Assembly (NCBI GenBank): GCA_027624075.1 | Contig: JAQBUH010000015.1 | Span: forward strand, 1-49,857 | Length of the DNA stretch: 49,857 nucleotides | Direction of reading: 5' to 3' | DNA from: Chloroflexota bacterium | GTDB taxonomy: Bacteria > Chloroflexota > Dehalococcoidia > Lucifugimonadales > Lucifugimonadaceae | Part shown: positions 35,362 to 43,881 of the stretch, in pieces | Numbering within the stretch: position 1 is the stretch's first letter | Layout of the letters: every line of letters starts with the position of its first letter | Position numbers and translations under genes: made by a program | Notes under the pieces: generated by a model | The model's input: the letters and a program-made list of their open reading frames with translations, nothing else | Told to the model about the DNA's origin: nothing | Database searches by the model: none

Positions 35362-36642
35362 TCAGGCCACCGGGGCGATCGTGAATGGAAGGTCTTCCGG
35401 CAGTAGCGAAATGTTCAACAATAGCTCGCCGTTGAGGTAGACCTTGTTCTCCTGACCCGTGCTGAGGAACTCCAGCGCATTCTCGCCCCCCTGCCTGATG
35501 TTCAGTCCCTGTGCCACGCCATTGGCGAACAGGAACTCCGCCCCTGTTGTGCTGCGCCGGATGTGCCGCCACCGCTTCGAGTCATCGAACACCAGCCAGT
35601 TGTCGATGCCTGTCGCCTCCGTCCTGAACAGCAACCCGAAGCTGTAGTCGCCGGAAAAGGCGTTCAGGGGCGAGACCAGTGTCACACGCGCATAGCCGGC
35701 CGATGTTGGCAGACTGAACTCGCCCAGTGCAACCTCATCCGTGGCCGGTCTGATCAACTCCCCGGAGTTCACCCGCCCCACCAGCCCTGCGCTGTTTATG
35801 AGGAGGTCGAAAAACTCCGTCTGCGCGCCAACGACGACCGTCTGATTGTAGATATCTGTGACCAGTGAAACCTCGCCGCTAATCCCCGTGCCTTCTACTG
35901 CGTAAATCTTGATCAAGAGGCCGTCCATGAATATGAACGCTCTATCCTCGATCACCAGGAAGTTCAGGTCGTTCCGGCCACCGCCCACCGTTAGCATCTC
36001 CCTCGCCGGCGCCGTATCGACGATCTGTAGTTCGGAGCCTTTCCCCTTGATGTAGCTCAGGTTGCCGTTGTGGTCGAACACGAACATCTGGTACGAATCG
36101 CCGTCATCGCGGAACTTCAGGCCGTAGTTCCATGGTGAGAAGTCCGGATGGAACGGGTTCGAGAAGCCGACGTTGACGCGGAAGTTGGCGGTGTTGACTC
36201 CGGGCGAATACTGGATGGCTCTGCCGTATCCGGGGCGGAGTTGAAGCACTCCAAGCGGCTCATTGACAAGCTCCTGGCCGGACTCGATCACAACGGGCGT
36301 CGGGCTTGGCAGTGGCGGAGGCGTCGGCGCGGGAGTCGTAGAGGGCGAGGGAGTGCCCGGGGCGGAGAATCCGGTGGCCGTTGGCTGTACCGGTGTTGCG
36401 GTGTTGGCGCTGGACGGGCTGGTTGCGGTCGCCACACGAGTGGCCGTTGGCGCCGGGTTCAGGTTTGGTGTCGGCGGGATCGTCGCCTCCGCCGTTGGCG
36501 CTCGTTGACCTGCAAGTGGCGTCGCGGTTGGGGTCGGGGACCCTGAGTCGCCGTTACCGCTGCCGCAAGCAACCGCGATGGCCATTAAAGACAGTGACAG
36601 TCCGTCAATTAGCTGGCGGCGGTTCCGATGGAAACGCGACAT
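35362..36642 (-). CDS. Lipoprotein with Pro/Thr-rich linker and two beta-sandwich domains (copy 1), truncated end
   Basis: Encodes 426 aa. The signal peptide ends at a lipobox (AIAVAC, Cys26). A low-complexity Pro/Thr/Ala linker (about residues 33-118) follows, then two tandem domains of roughly 150 residues with motifs such as WNYGLKFRDDGDSYQMFVFD and LVFDDSKRWRHIRR. These resemble LamG/DUF1080-like carbohydrate-binding folds. Compared with copy 2 (36754-38214) it stops early. The TGA at 35364-35362 aligns with a Gly, and the frame then continues FETGHQTGGLVTQYSDF and AVWSVAR to a TAA at 35287, just like the copy 2 end. A nonsense mutation or leaky readthrough is likely. Surface-attached role assumed. 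Confidence 0.88.
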   Translation of the reverse strand: MSRFHRNRRQLIDGLSLSLMAIAVACGSGNGDSGSPTPTATPLAGQRAPTAEATIPPTPNLNPAPTATRVATATSPSSANTATPVQPTATGFSAPGTPSPSTTPAPTPPPLPSPTPVVIESGQELVNEPLGVLQLRPGYGRAIQYSPGVNTANFRVNVGFSNPFHPDFSPWNYGLKFRDDGDSYQMFVFDHNGNLSYIKGKGSELQIVDTAPAREMLTVGGGRNDLNFLVIEDRAFIFMDGLLIKIYAVEGTGISGEVSLVTDIYNQTVVVGAQTEFFDLLINSAGLVGRVNSGELIRPATDEVALGEFSLPTSAGYARVTLVSPLNAFSGDYSFGLLFRTEATGIDNWLVFDDSKRWRHIRRSTTGAEFLFANGVAQGLNIRQGGENALEFLSTGQENKVYLNGELLLNISLLPEDLPFTIAPVA

Positions 36643-36753
36643 GTCAGTCTCTCAGAGATCTGTGGTTCAGGCAGCCCGGGACTCAGCGTTTCGATTGTAT
36701 GCCTTGCCCGATATGGGAGCCATGCGCCAGTAATGCCGGGTCCGGGCATGCGG

Positions 36754-38214
36754 TCAGTTGCCAAGTGACCAGACGGTGTAATTGCTGAACAGGGTTGGCA
36801 CTCCGGGTTTCTGATCGGAGGACTCAAACCCGGCGATTGCAGACACCCTTGCAGGGAGTTCGGCAGAGTCAAACGTGACCTGCGTAATGAACTTGCCGTT
36901 AATGAACACCTCGTAGGTCCCGTTGCGGCCAAGCATCATCAGAGTGTTGACATCATTGCGATCGCGCATGATCTCATCTGATGAGCCGACTGCTATCTCG
37001 ACGACCTCACCAGTCGCTCCCGCTCGCTGGAAGTGCTTCCACTGGCGGCGACTGTTGATCACGAGCCAGTTTGCGCTGCCTGTGACCGGCTCGACGTATT
37101 CGAATCCTGCACTCCATCTACCGAGAATTGGCTCGTACGGAGACACGAACTCAGCTTGCGCGACTGAGTCGCGCATGACGCCGGTTGGCTCTGTGCGCGA
37201 AACCTCGCCGGCTACCTTCACGAGCGTGTCCGTGGCGATGAAGGCATTAGGTTCGGCGTTACGGACCTCGACTGCGGTGAGCTCTGTTATTGCGCCGGAA
37301 ATATCGGTCTCGTTCTCAAGTTCAGCGACAAATACAACATTCGCCGAGGTCCCGACGCCGCCCACTGTGAACCCGGTAACGAACTGTTCGTTCACGAATA
37401 ACCATGCCTGGTCGTCGATAACCGTCAGGTGCAGCGAGTTTAAGTCACTGCCGATCTTCTTGACCTCATCGTAGTCAAATGTGGTGGAAACGCTAAAAGA
37501 GTCGGCCTCGCCTTCGGCCCCTATCGTGCCAGCAAGGTGGCGGACGAGACCCACACTGTTGATTGTGACCGCCTGGTACTGACCCCCGGACTCCCGGAAC
37601 TTCACCCCGTAACTGTAGGCACGGAAGTTGGCGTTGACCGGATTGCCGAACGTTGCGGCGACAGAGAAGTTCGTAACGTCGACGCCCGATGGAACCGACT
37701 CGGGTGCAACCCGGCTCGGGTCCAGGACAATCGAGCTGTCTTCCAGTGAGAAGACGACGCCTCCCGTTGCGACGGGAACCGGGGTCGCCGTGGGAGTCGC
37801 GGCAGGTTCGGGTGTGGCCGTTGGCTCTGCGGTGGCCTCTGGCGTTGAGGCAGGCGTAGGACCAGGCGTAGCGGTAGATTCCTGCGTCGGCTGTGCGGTG
37901 GGCGCGGCCGTTGGAACCGGAACCGGAGGAGCGGTTGGCTCCGGGCCGGGTGCGCCAGATGTCGCCGATGGCGTTGGCGTTGGCGATGACGGAACCGCCG
38001 TAACTGACGTCGAAATAGTCGGAATCGGCAAAATGAACGGAGTCGCCGTCGGCGTCGGGGTCTGGCCGAAAGGGCGGGGAGTCGGGATTGGCGCGAACAC
38101 GTCCGGTGAGATCGTGGGAGGCGTGCTGCCTTCCGCCGGCCCGGTGCAAGCGACCGCAGCCGCCAGTATCACTGGCAAACCTGCCAATGCAAATCGCCTT
38201 ACGATCGACTTCAT
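36754..38214 (-). CDS. Lipoprotein with Pro/Thr-rich linker and two beta-sandwich domains (copy 2)
   Basis: Encodes 486 aa. The signal peptide ends at AAAVAC (lipobox, Cys23). A Pro/Thr/Ala-rich linker (about 30-150, with repeated TPTPTATP-like units) is followed by two tandem domains homologous to copy 1, including YSYGVKFRESGGQYQAVTIN and WLVINSRRQWKHFQRAG. The C-terminus FSNYTVWSLGN is complete. It is probably displayed on the cell surface and may bind a polymer; no catalytic motif is evident. It lies 111 nt upstream of copy 1 in the same direction, from a tandem duplication. Confidence 0.9.
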   Translation of the reverse strand: MKSIVRRFALAGLPVILAAAVACTGPAEGSTPPTISPDVFAPIPTPRPFGQTPTPTATPFILPIPTISTSVTAVPSSPTPTPSATSGAPGPEPTAPPVPVPTAAPTAQPTQESTATPGPTPASTPEATAEPTATPEPAATPTATPVPVATGGVVFSLEDSSIVLDPSRVAPESVPSGVDVTNFSVAATFGNPVNANFRAYSYGVKFRESGGQYQAVTINSVGLVRHLAGTIGAEGEADSFSVSTTFDYDEVKKIGSDLNSLHLTVIDDQAWLFVNEQFVTGFTVGGVGTSANVVFVAELENETDISGAITELTAVEVRNAEPNAFIATDTLVKVAGEVSRTEPTGVMRDSVAQAEFVSPYEPILGRWSAGFEYVEPVTGSANWLVINSRRQWKHFQRAGATGEVVEIAVGSSDEIMRDRNDVNTLMMLGRNGTYEVFINGKFITQVTFDSAELPARVSAIAGFESSDQKPGVPTLFSNYTVWSLGN

Positions 38215-38337
38215 TCCCGGTTGCCTTTCGGAGCATTCCGCCTGCAGGTGCTGGCCTTGTTCTTAACGGGTGACGCGCGCACGTCCGCGAACCCATGAGG
38301 ACCTGCTCAGGTCTCAGATTGCCCGTTATCTAACTTC

Positions 38338-38401
38338 AACGTAATGGGGACAACCCACAAGCAGAGTTGACGAGTAGCAGGATTCGGGTGTGGGTTACGT
38401 T
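38338..38401. repeat. Inverted repeat in the spacer upstream of lipoprotein copy 2
   Basis: AACCCACA (38352-38359) pairs with TGTGGGTT (38389-38396), and AACGTA (38338-38343) pairs with TACGTT (38396-38401) across an 8-nt left-side insertion. The structure is 120-190 nt before the start of lipoprotein copy 2. The rest of the 38215-38528 spacer shows no gene. Confidence 0.5.
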
Positions 38402-38528
38402 TGAGGCGAGATGCCAGCACGTTGGAATAACGTCGGCCGGGCCGGGCTGTTAAAGCCGCGGCCAAGCTTGGCCAGCCGCTCTGGCAGTCGAGCCGCTCCG
38501 GCCGGGGACACAGGCGGTCTGCAGTCTC

Positions 38529-39662
38529 TTACCGGTCCTGGACTGAGCCGTCGTACCCGATCGGCGTATCGAGGACCTTGGGGGTCTCCGGGTTCGAGAG
38601 CGCAGCCTCGTTCAGTTCGATCCCGAGGCCGGGCCCTTCGGGCACCGTCAGGTAACCGTCCTTCAACTCGAGGGGTGTCACCAGCAGATCGCTTTTTGGC
38701 GGCTCAGACTCGCCCGTGTACTCCTGTAGAGCGAAGTTCGGAATGCAGGCGTCTAGCTGCACGCACGCCGCCGTGCTGACGGGCGAAAGCGGGTTGTGCG
38801 GAATCACCTTTACGTGCTGGGCTTCGGCCATGGCAGCCACCTTCTTGCAGCCGGAGAGACCGCCACACAGGCACAGGTCCGGCCTTATGTAAGAGGCAGC
38901 CCTTGCCTCCAGCAACTGCTGGTACTCGAATATCGTCGTGAACCGCTCGCCAGTGGCGATCGGGATGTTGCACTGCGCCTTCACCTCGGCCATGGCCGCC
39001 GGACTGTCAGGGAGCATCGGGTCCTCATAGAAGAACGGGTGGAACTGCTCGAGACGGCGGCCCAGCCAGATCGACTCTGCCGGACTCATCTGCCTGTGGA
39101 TCTCGATGCAGATGTCGACTCCTTTGCCAACGGCCTCTTTCACCGCGCCGACCCGCTCAACCGCATCGTCCGCCCACTCCGTATATGACCTGTGCATGTA
39201 ATAGTCATGCGCGAAGGGCGTAAAGCGCACCGCTGTAAAACCCTCTTTGGCCCTCTTGACGGCATCCGCGACCAGGTCATCTTTGGTTGTGCCGCCAACG
39301 TGCATGTAGCAGCGGACACGGTCACGGGTCTTGCCGCCCATCAACTCGTAGATCGGGACTTCCAGCCGCTTGCCCTTGATGTCCCACAGGGCGATGTCGA
39401 TGGCGGAGAGAGCGCCTTGAACGACAGACCCCATGAAATGTGACGAACGGTACAGCCACTGGTAGTGGTGTTCGATCTTGCTCGGGTCCTTGCCTTCGAG
39501 ATAGACGGCCATCGTGTCGACCATTGTTTTTGTTGGCCGTTGCCAGCCGTGTACGCCGCCCTCGCCGATGCCGACAGTTCCATCCTCACAGTGGATCTTG
39601 ATGAGCAGCCAACGGTTCCACAGGATCGTCTCAACTTTTTCGATGCGCGTTGGTGCTGGCAT
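38529..39662 (-). CDS. Enolase-superfamily enzyme, galactonate dehydratase-like (copy C)
   Basis: Encodes 377 aa. This branch differs from copies A and B: the barrel region reads FTAVRFTPFAHDYY (no KxK motif), ICIEIHRQMSP, FFYEDPMLPDS (metal Glu), IATGERFTT (metal Glu) and VIPHNPLSP (His). These are the features of the D-galactonate/mannonate dehydratase-type group. It should dehydrate a sugar acid to a 2-keto-3-deoxy acid. A second lineage of the superfamily in one locus suggests a broad ability to use sugar acids. The exact sugar is unknown. Confidence 0.9.
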   Translation of the reverse strand: MPAPTRIEKVETILWNRWLLIKIHCEDGTVGIGEGGVHGWQRPTKTMVDTMAVYLEGKDPSKIEHHYQWLYRSSHFMGSVVQGALSAIDIALWDIKGKRLEVPIYELMGGKTRDRVRCYMHVGGTTKDDLVADAVKRAKEGFTAVRFTPFAHDYYMHRSYTEWADDAVERVGAVKEAVGKGVDICIEIHRQMSPAESIWLGRRLEQFHPFFYEDPMLPDSPAAMAEVKAQCNIPIATGERFTTIFEYQQLLEARAASYIRPDLCLCGGLSGCKKVAAMAEAQHVKVIPHNPLSPVSTAACVQLDACIPNFALQEYTGESEPPKSDLLVTPLELKDGYLTVPEGPGLGIELNEAALSNPETPKVLDTPIGYDGSVQDR

Positions 39663-40280
39663 TGGGGTTCTCCGGAGAGGTTTTTATTCGGTGCTCAGGG
39701 GTTCCTGAAGTTGATCGCTATCTGCGTCTCTATCGAACCCTTGCACACCCAGAAACTTACGCCCGCGAACGCAAATTGTCACCTGTCGAGATTGGCTCTC
39801 CAACGGCGGATTGCTCACCTGAAACGCGTCTGACCCGGACCGTTTACATCCTCGCAACATCGCTGCAATTCCGGTGTCACATCTTCACATCAGTATTGAA
39901 GGCACAGGCCTGGCAGGTCTGCTCAACCGGCCATCGCACGCTCAGGGAGGACCGCGATGATCTTGCGATTTGTCGATCTCATGATCGAGTCATTCATGCG
40001 GGTTGGACCGGCGCCACGGTACTCAAGCTGGATCGATTAACCGGAGCCCGGGACTTCACCGTCTACGGCGCGGTGAAATTGCAGGTATGCCCCGCCTGAG
40101 TCCACAAACGGGGCCCAATCTCTCTTCCTTGCCACTACGGGCCATTCCGGCGGCTGGCTCAGCTCATCGAATTCAGGCACGGCGCAGAGATCGCGCCCAA
40201 CGCCGCCCATCTGCCTCCTGCCGAACTCTCTGCTAATCTCGCGCCCCTGCACACACCTTTGGCCAGTGAGGGGAATGCCA
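39663..40280. other. Intergenic region, mostly without a recognisable gene
   Basis: This spacer of about 620 nt separates the galactonate dehydratase-like gene from the MBL hydrolase. No long coding frame with family similarity is seen. It holds one short open frame with a strong ribosome-binding site (39957-40040, listed separately). Confidence 0.5.
39957..40040 (+). CDS. Possible small protein (27 aa)
   Basis: An ATG at 39957 follows AGGGAGG by 6 nt, which is one of the best ribosome-binding sites in the window. It opens a 27-codon frame ending in TAA. The N-terminal half (MILRFVDLMIESFMRVG) could form an amphipathic helix. It may be a small membrane-associated peptide, a leader peptide, or chance. 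No homologue recognised. Confidence 0.3.
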   Translation: MILRFVDLMIESFMRVGPAPRYSSWID

Positions 40281-41174
40281 GTGGGCGCAAGAGACCTGAC
40301 AGGACCGCCGGAAATCACAATCATCGGCTGTGGGACTCCAACACCGCTTCCAGACAGGTTCGGCTCGTCGTTTGTGATCGATGTTGCCGGTGAGAAGCTC
40401 CTCTTCGATTGCGGCCCCGCAACAACGTGGAAGCTCGTGAAGGCTGGAATCTCGCCGACTGAGATCGACAACGTCTTCTTTACGCACCACCACTTCGACC
40501 ACGACGCCGACTTTCCGACCTTCATCCTGACTCGCTGGGACCAGAATGTGCCTGTCGACCGTGAGCTCGAGGTCTACGGACCTGCGCTGACAGAGAAGTT
40601 CACGAACGGCATCATCGACGAGGAGACTGGCCTGTTTGCGCACGACTGGCTAGCGCGCGTCCACCACCCGGCGTCGCAGGTTACGTTCGCCGACCGCGGC
40701 GGCAGACTTCCGCGGCATAAGCCGATGGTGGCTCCGCATGACATGGAGCCGGGACTGATCAAGGCCGGTGGAAGCTGGCAGGTGACGGCGGCGCCCGCCG
40801 AGCATGTCCAGCCCTACCTGGACTCACTTGCGTACAGGCTGGACTCAGACGAGGGAAGCGTGGTCCTGACGGGCGACACGAGGCCCTGCGACTCGGTGAC
40901 CGACCTTGCCCGCGGCGCGGACGTGCTGATGATGATGTGCTGGGAGACGCACGACCGGATGGCCGGAAACGAGCACGAGGGCGCAAGCTGTTCTGTTCGT
41001 GGCGCTGCGGAGACAGCGGCCGAGGCGGGCGTTAAGCAGCTGGTGATGGTTCACGTAGGCGCTCGCTTGAACACAACTGAGATGAAGGGGCCGCGGGAGA
41101 TCGAGGCGCAGAAGGCGTGGAATGGCCGCATCGTCTGGGGTGAGGAGCTGATGAAGGTCCCGTGGCCGGATTGA
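40281..41174 (+). CDS. Metallo-beta-lactamase-fold hydrolase (RNase Z-like branch)
   Basis: Encodes 297 aa from a GTG at 40281, which follows GAGGGG by 7 nt; an ATG at 40275 is too close to that site. The zinc motif THHHFDHD is near residue 75, LLFDCGPAT precedes it, VVLTGDTRP supplies the bridging Asp, and a late VMVHVGARL supplies the last His region. The N-terminal ITIIGCGTPTP is typical of the RNase Z/arylsulfatase-like branch. The substrate is not clear; small-molecule ester hydrolysis is as likely as tRNA processing. Confidence 0.88.
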   Translation: MGARDLTGPPEITIIGCGTPTPLPDRFGSSFVIDVAGEKLLFDCGPATTWKLVKAGISPTEIDNVFFTHHHFDHDADFPTFILTRWDQNVPVDRELEVYGPALTEKFTNGIIDEETGLFAHDWLARVHHPASQVTFADRGGRLPRHKPMVAPHDMEPGLIKAGGSWQVTAAPAEHVQPYLDSLAYRLDSDEGSVVLTGDTRPCDSVTDLARGADVLMMMCWETHDRMAGNEHEGASCSVRGAAETAAEAGVKQLVMVHVGARLNTTEMKGPREIEAQKAWNGRIVWGEELMKVPWPD

Positions 41175-41249
41175 CCCGGAACATTGTCATTGCCACGTCG
41201 CTTCCGCTTCTCGCAATGACAGACAACAGACATCTGAAGGAACACCTCA

Positions 41250-42974
41250 ATGGTCGTGACGTACGGTGATAACAGGGCGGTGGCTGTAGAGTCGAACGCG
41301 GAGTGCGAGACGCGTGACGGCGTGATCTTGCGCGCCGATGTTTACCACCCGCAGGACGGAGGCGAGTATCCGGTCCTGCTCTGCCGGACCCCGTACAACA
41401 AGCTCACGCCGCGCTACGTCAACGACGCCCGCGCGATAGCCTCACGCGGCTACACAGTCGTCGTGCAGGACCACCGTGGCCGCTACGCCTCAGACGGCGA
41501 GTTCACCTGGATGTTCAGGGACTGGACCGAGACCCACGACGCAGAGGACGGCTATGACACTGTCGAGTGGGCGGCAAAACTCCCGTGGTCAGACGGACGT
41601 GTCGGCACATGGGGCCACTCGAACGCCTCATGGGCGATCTGGCTGCTGTTCTCGGCCCAGCCGCCGTCACTCGCAGCCGGACTCGCAAGCGGGATATGCC
41701 AGGACCTGCTCGATCTGAACTTCGGCATCTTCGAGACCGGCCGCAGGCTTGAGTGGACCCACATGATGGCCGCAGACGCACGGCGCAGGGCCGGCGATGT
41801 GGACGGGCCTCTCACTCCTGCCGATGCGAACCGCCGGTGGGCGGAGGTCGAGCGCGGAAAGTACATATGGTGGCTGCCGCTTGGCGATATTCCGGGCAGA
41901 GTGTTCTCGACGCTAAATGACCAGCTCCAGACATATCACCGCGCACAGTACGTCGAGTTCATGCGATTTGGCGAGTTCCACTCAAAAGTGAACGTGCCTA
42001 CGATGCAGATCACCGGCTGGTGGGACCGCTTGATCGGTACCGTGGACAACTTCGAGGGGCTGACAAAGAGAGGCGCGCAAGAGCTGCGGGACCAGCATCG
42101 GCTCATCATCGGACCCTGGGGCCATGATCCGACCGACTTCTCACGCAAGATCGGCCCTGTCGACTATGGGCCTGACGCAGACAGGCGGTATCACTCGATG
42201 ATTACACGCTGGTACGACTACCAGTTCAAGGGCTATGACAACGGTCTTGCGAGTGAGGACCCGGTGCAGCTGTTCGTGCTGGGCGAGAACAGATGGCGCG
42301 GCGAGAAGGAGTGGCCGCTTGCCCGCACCCGGTACACGCCGTTCTATCTGCACTCGGGTGGCAGCGCCAACACCGTGCTCGGCGACGGCAGCTTAAGTAC
42401 GCAAACTCCCTCATCGAACGACGCTCCGTCTGATGAGTTCGACTACGACCCGCGTGACCCCGTGATGAGCCTGATGCGGGCGGACTCGCAGGCGGCGCCG
42501 GTGGACCAGTCTCCGCACGACCACAGGCAGGATGTCCTCTTTTACGAGACGGTTGCTCTTGAGGATGAGCTGGAACTGACGGGCCCGGTCCGCCTGAGGC
42601 TGTGGGCGCGCACAGACGCGCCAGACACGGACTGGGCGGCGAGGCTGGCGATAGTCTTCGAGGACGGTCTCGCCATGAACCTCACCTACGGCATCATGCG
42701 CGCGCAGTACCGTGAAGGCTATGACAACCCGAGATTGCTGACGCCTGGACAGGTCTACGAATACGACGTCAAGCTGAACCCTGTTGGCGTGTTGCTAAAA
42801 CCCGGCCAGAAGCTGCGTCTGTATCTGGCAAGCTCGGACTTCCCGAACTTCGACCGGAACCACAACACGGGGAAGCCGTACTGGGAGGACGAGGAGCTAC
42901 GCATAGCGCGCCAGACCGTCTTCCACAGCGCCGAGATGCCCTCGCACCTGCTCCTGCCGGTGATCCCGCGGTGA
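41250..42974 (+). CDS. CocE/NonD family hydrolase (X-Pro dipeptidyl-peptidase S15-like)
   Basis: Encodes 574 aa, with AAGGAA about 8 nt before the ATG. N-terminal alpha/beta-hydrolase domain: the TRDGVILRADVY start, RTPYNK, VVQDHRGRYASDGEF, and the nucleophile Ser in GTWGHSNASW. The helical cap is in the middle. A C-terminal jelly-roll domain (from about residue 410; LTGPVRLRLWARTDAPDTDW) ends with the His-containing FPNFDRNHNTG. It would cleave an ester or amide, as cocaine esterase and glutaryl acylase relatives do. No signal peptide. Confidence 0.92.
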   Translation: MVVTYGDNRAVAVESNAECETRDGVILRADVYHPQDGGEYPVLLCRTPYNKLTPRYVNDARAIASRGYTVVVQDHRGRYASDGEFTWMFRDWTETHDAEDGYDTVEWAAKLPWSDGRVGTWGHSNASWAIWLLFSAQPPSLAAGLASGICQDLLDLNFGIFETGRRLEWTHMMAADARRRAGDVDGPLTPADANRRWAEVERGKYIWWLPLGDIPGRVFSTLNDQLQTYHRAQYVEFMRFGEFHSKVNVPTMQITGWWDRLIGTVDNFEGLTKRGAQELRDQHRLIIGPWGHDPTDFSRKIGPVDYGPDADRRYHSMITRWYDYQFKGYDNGLASEDPVQLFVLGENRWRGEKEWPLARTRYTPFYLHSGGSANTVLGDGSLSTQTPSSNDAPSDEFDYDPRDPVMSLMRADSQAAPVDQSPHDHRQDVLFYETVALEDELELTGPVRLRLWARTDAPDTDWAARLAIVFEDGLAMNLTYGIMRAQYREGYDNPRLLTPGQVYEYDVKLNPVGVLLKPGQKLRLYLASSDFPNFDRNHNTGKPYWEDEELRIARQTVFHSAEMPSHLLLPVIPR

Positions 42975-43018
42975 CGCGCCGCCGGACTATCTGCCTTCAG
43001 CGCTAAAATGGCATCGCC

Positions 43019-43588
43019 ATGACTACTCAAAAATACGATCTGCGCCAGTTGAAGTTCGACGAAAGCGTCCGCGTGCCCGGCTGGATGATCGGCGTTCTCG
43101 GCCTTGTGCTCGGAGTGACAGCCGGCGCACTGACAGGTGTGGCCGTACGGAATATGGTCGGCGATGAGCCGATCATTACCGGTTCTGAGGCCGCCGTCTT
43201 CTACGTAACGTTCGCACTGGCCATTCTGCTCGACGTGTTTCTGCTGTTCAACTTCACGAACCTGTCTGTGTCGGTCGCAGATCGCGGGTTCGAGTTCCGG
43301 TACGGCGTGTTTGGAAAGTCGTTCACGTGGGACCAGATCACCAGTGTGAAAGCGACTGACTATCGCTGGATCACATACGGCGGATGGGGAATCCGTTTTT
43401 CGACGAAGGGCAGGCGGGCCTGGAGCCAGCTTGGCGTAAAGAGAGGCGTCGTCATAGATGTCACAGAGGGCACTCACGCCCGCCACTACTTCATCTCGTC
43501 GAAGCGAGCGGATGAACTTGCTGACGCTTTGAGCCGCGGCATTGGCGAGCCAGCCTCGCCCCATGACGACGAGAAGCCAGCTCCCTGA
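43019..43588 (+). CDS. Small membrane protein with PH-like domain
   Basis: Encodes 189 aa. Two membrane helices (about residues 22-45 and 62-83) precede a C-terminal domain with WDQITSVKATDYRWITYGGWGIR and RHYFISSKRADELADAL. This matches the general layout of bacterial PH-like/DUF3093-type membrane proteins. No catalytic residues are evident. No clear Shine-Dalgarno precedes the ATG. Function unknown. A strong terminator lies 220 nt downstream. Confidence 0.75.
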   Translation: MTTQKYDLRQLKFDESVRVPGWMIGVLGLVLGVTAGALTGVAVRNMVGDEPIITGSEAAVFYVTFALAILLDVFLLFNFTNLSVSVADRGFEFRYGVFGKSFTWDQITSVKATDYRWITYGGWGIRFSTKGRRAWSQLGVKRGVVIDVTEGTHARHYFISSKRADELADALSRGIGEPASPHDDEKPAP

Positions 43589-43808
43589 CCTGGCGCGGGC
43601 CCGGCCTGGGACTGCGCCGTGACCGAAACGGCTCCACGGAATCTTGAAGATCTGTGGTTACTCTGTTTCTACAGGGGAATGAAGCCCTCCAGTGGAACCC
43701 GACACCCCCTGCGCAACCCGGTAACGGCGCTGCCTGACCCTGACTCTGGCGGCTGGCTCTCCTCCATGCGGAGCGCCGAATAAGATTCCGGCCGTGAGTT
43801 GCCAATTG

Positions 43809-43847
43809 CCCGGAGGCGGAGTGCCCACCCGCCTCCGGGTTACTTTT
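43809..43847 (+). terminator. Strong intrinsic terminator
   Basis: CCCGGAGGCGG (43809-43819) pairs perfectly over 11 bp with CCGCCTCCGGG (43829-43839), followed by TTACTTTTTT. It points on the plus strand and lies 220 nt after the PH-like gene, between it and the convergent LiaF-like gene. Confidence 0.85.
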
Positions 43848-43881
43848 TTCAGGCACAAGCTTTGCGGACCGGGCGATCGTT

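Noticed and set aside
35287-35364. Third selenocysteine candidate in lipoprotein copy 1
   Set aside because: The TGA aligns with Gly, not Cys, in its paralog and is not part of a redox motif. The hairpin after it is short (6 bp, 4-nt loop) and could occur by chance in GC-rich DNA.
37628-38266. 212-codon plus-strand frame rich in Gly/Val
   Set aside because: It is the reverse of the Pro/Thr-rich linker of lipoprotein copy 2; low-complexity shadow.
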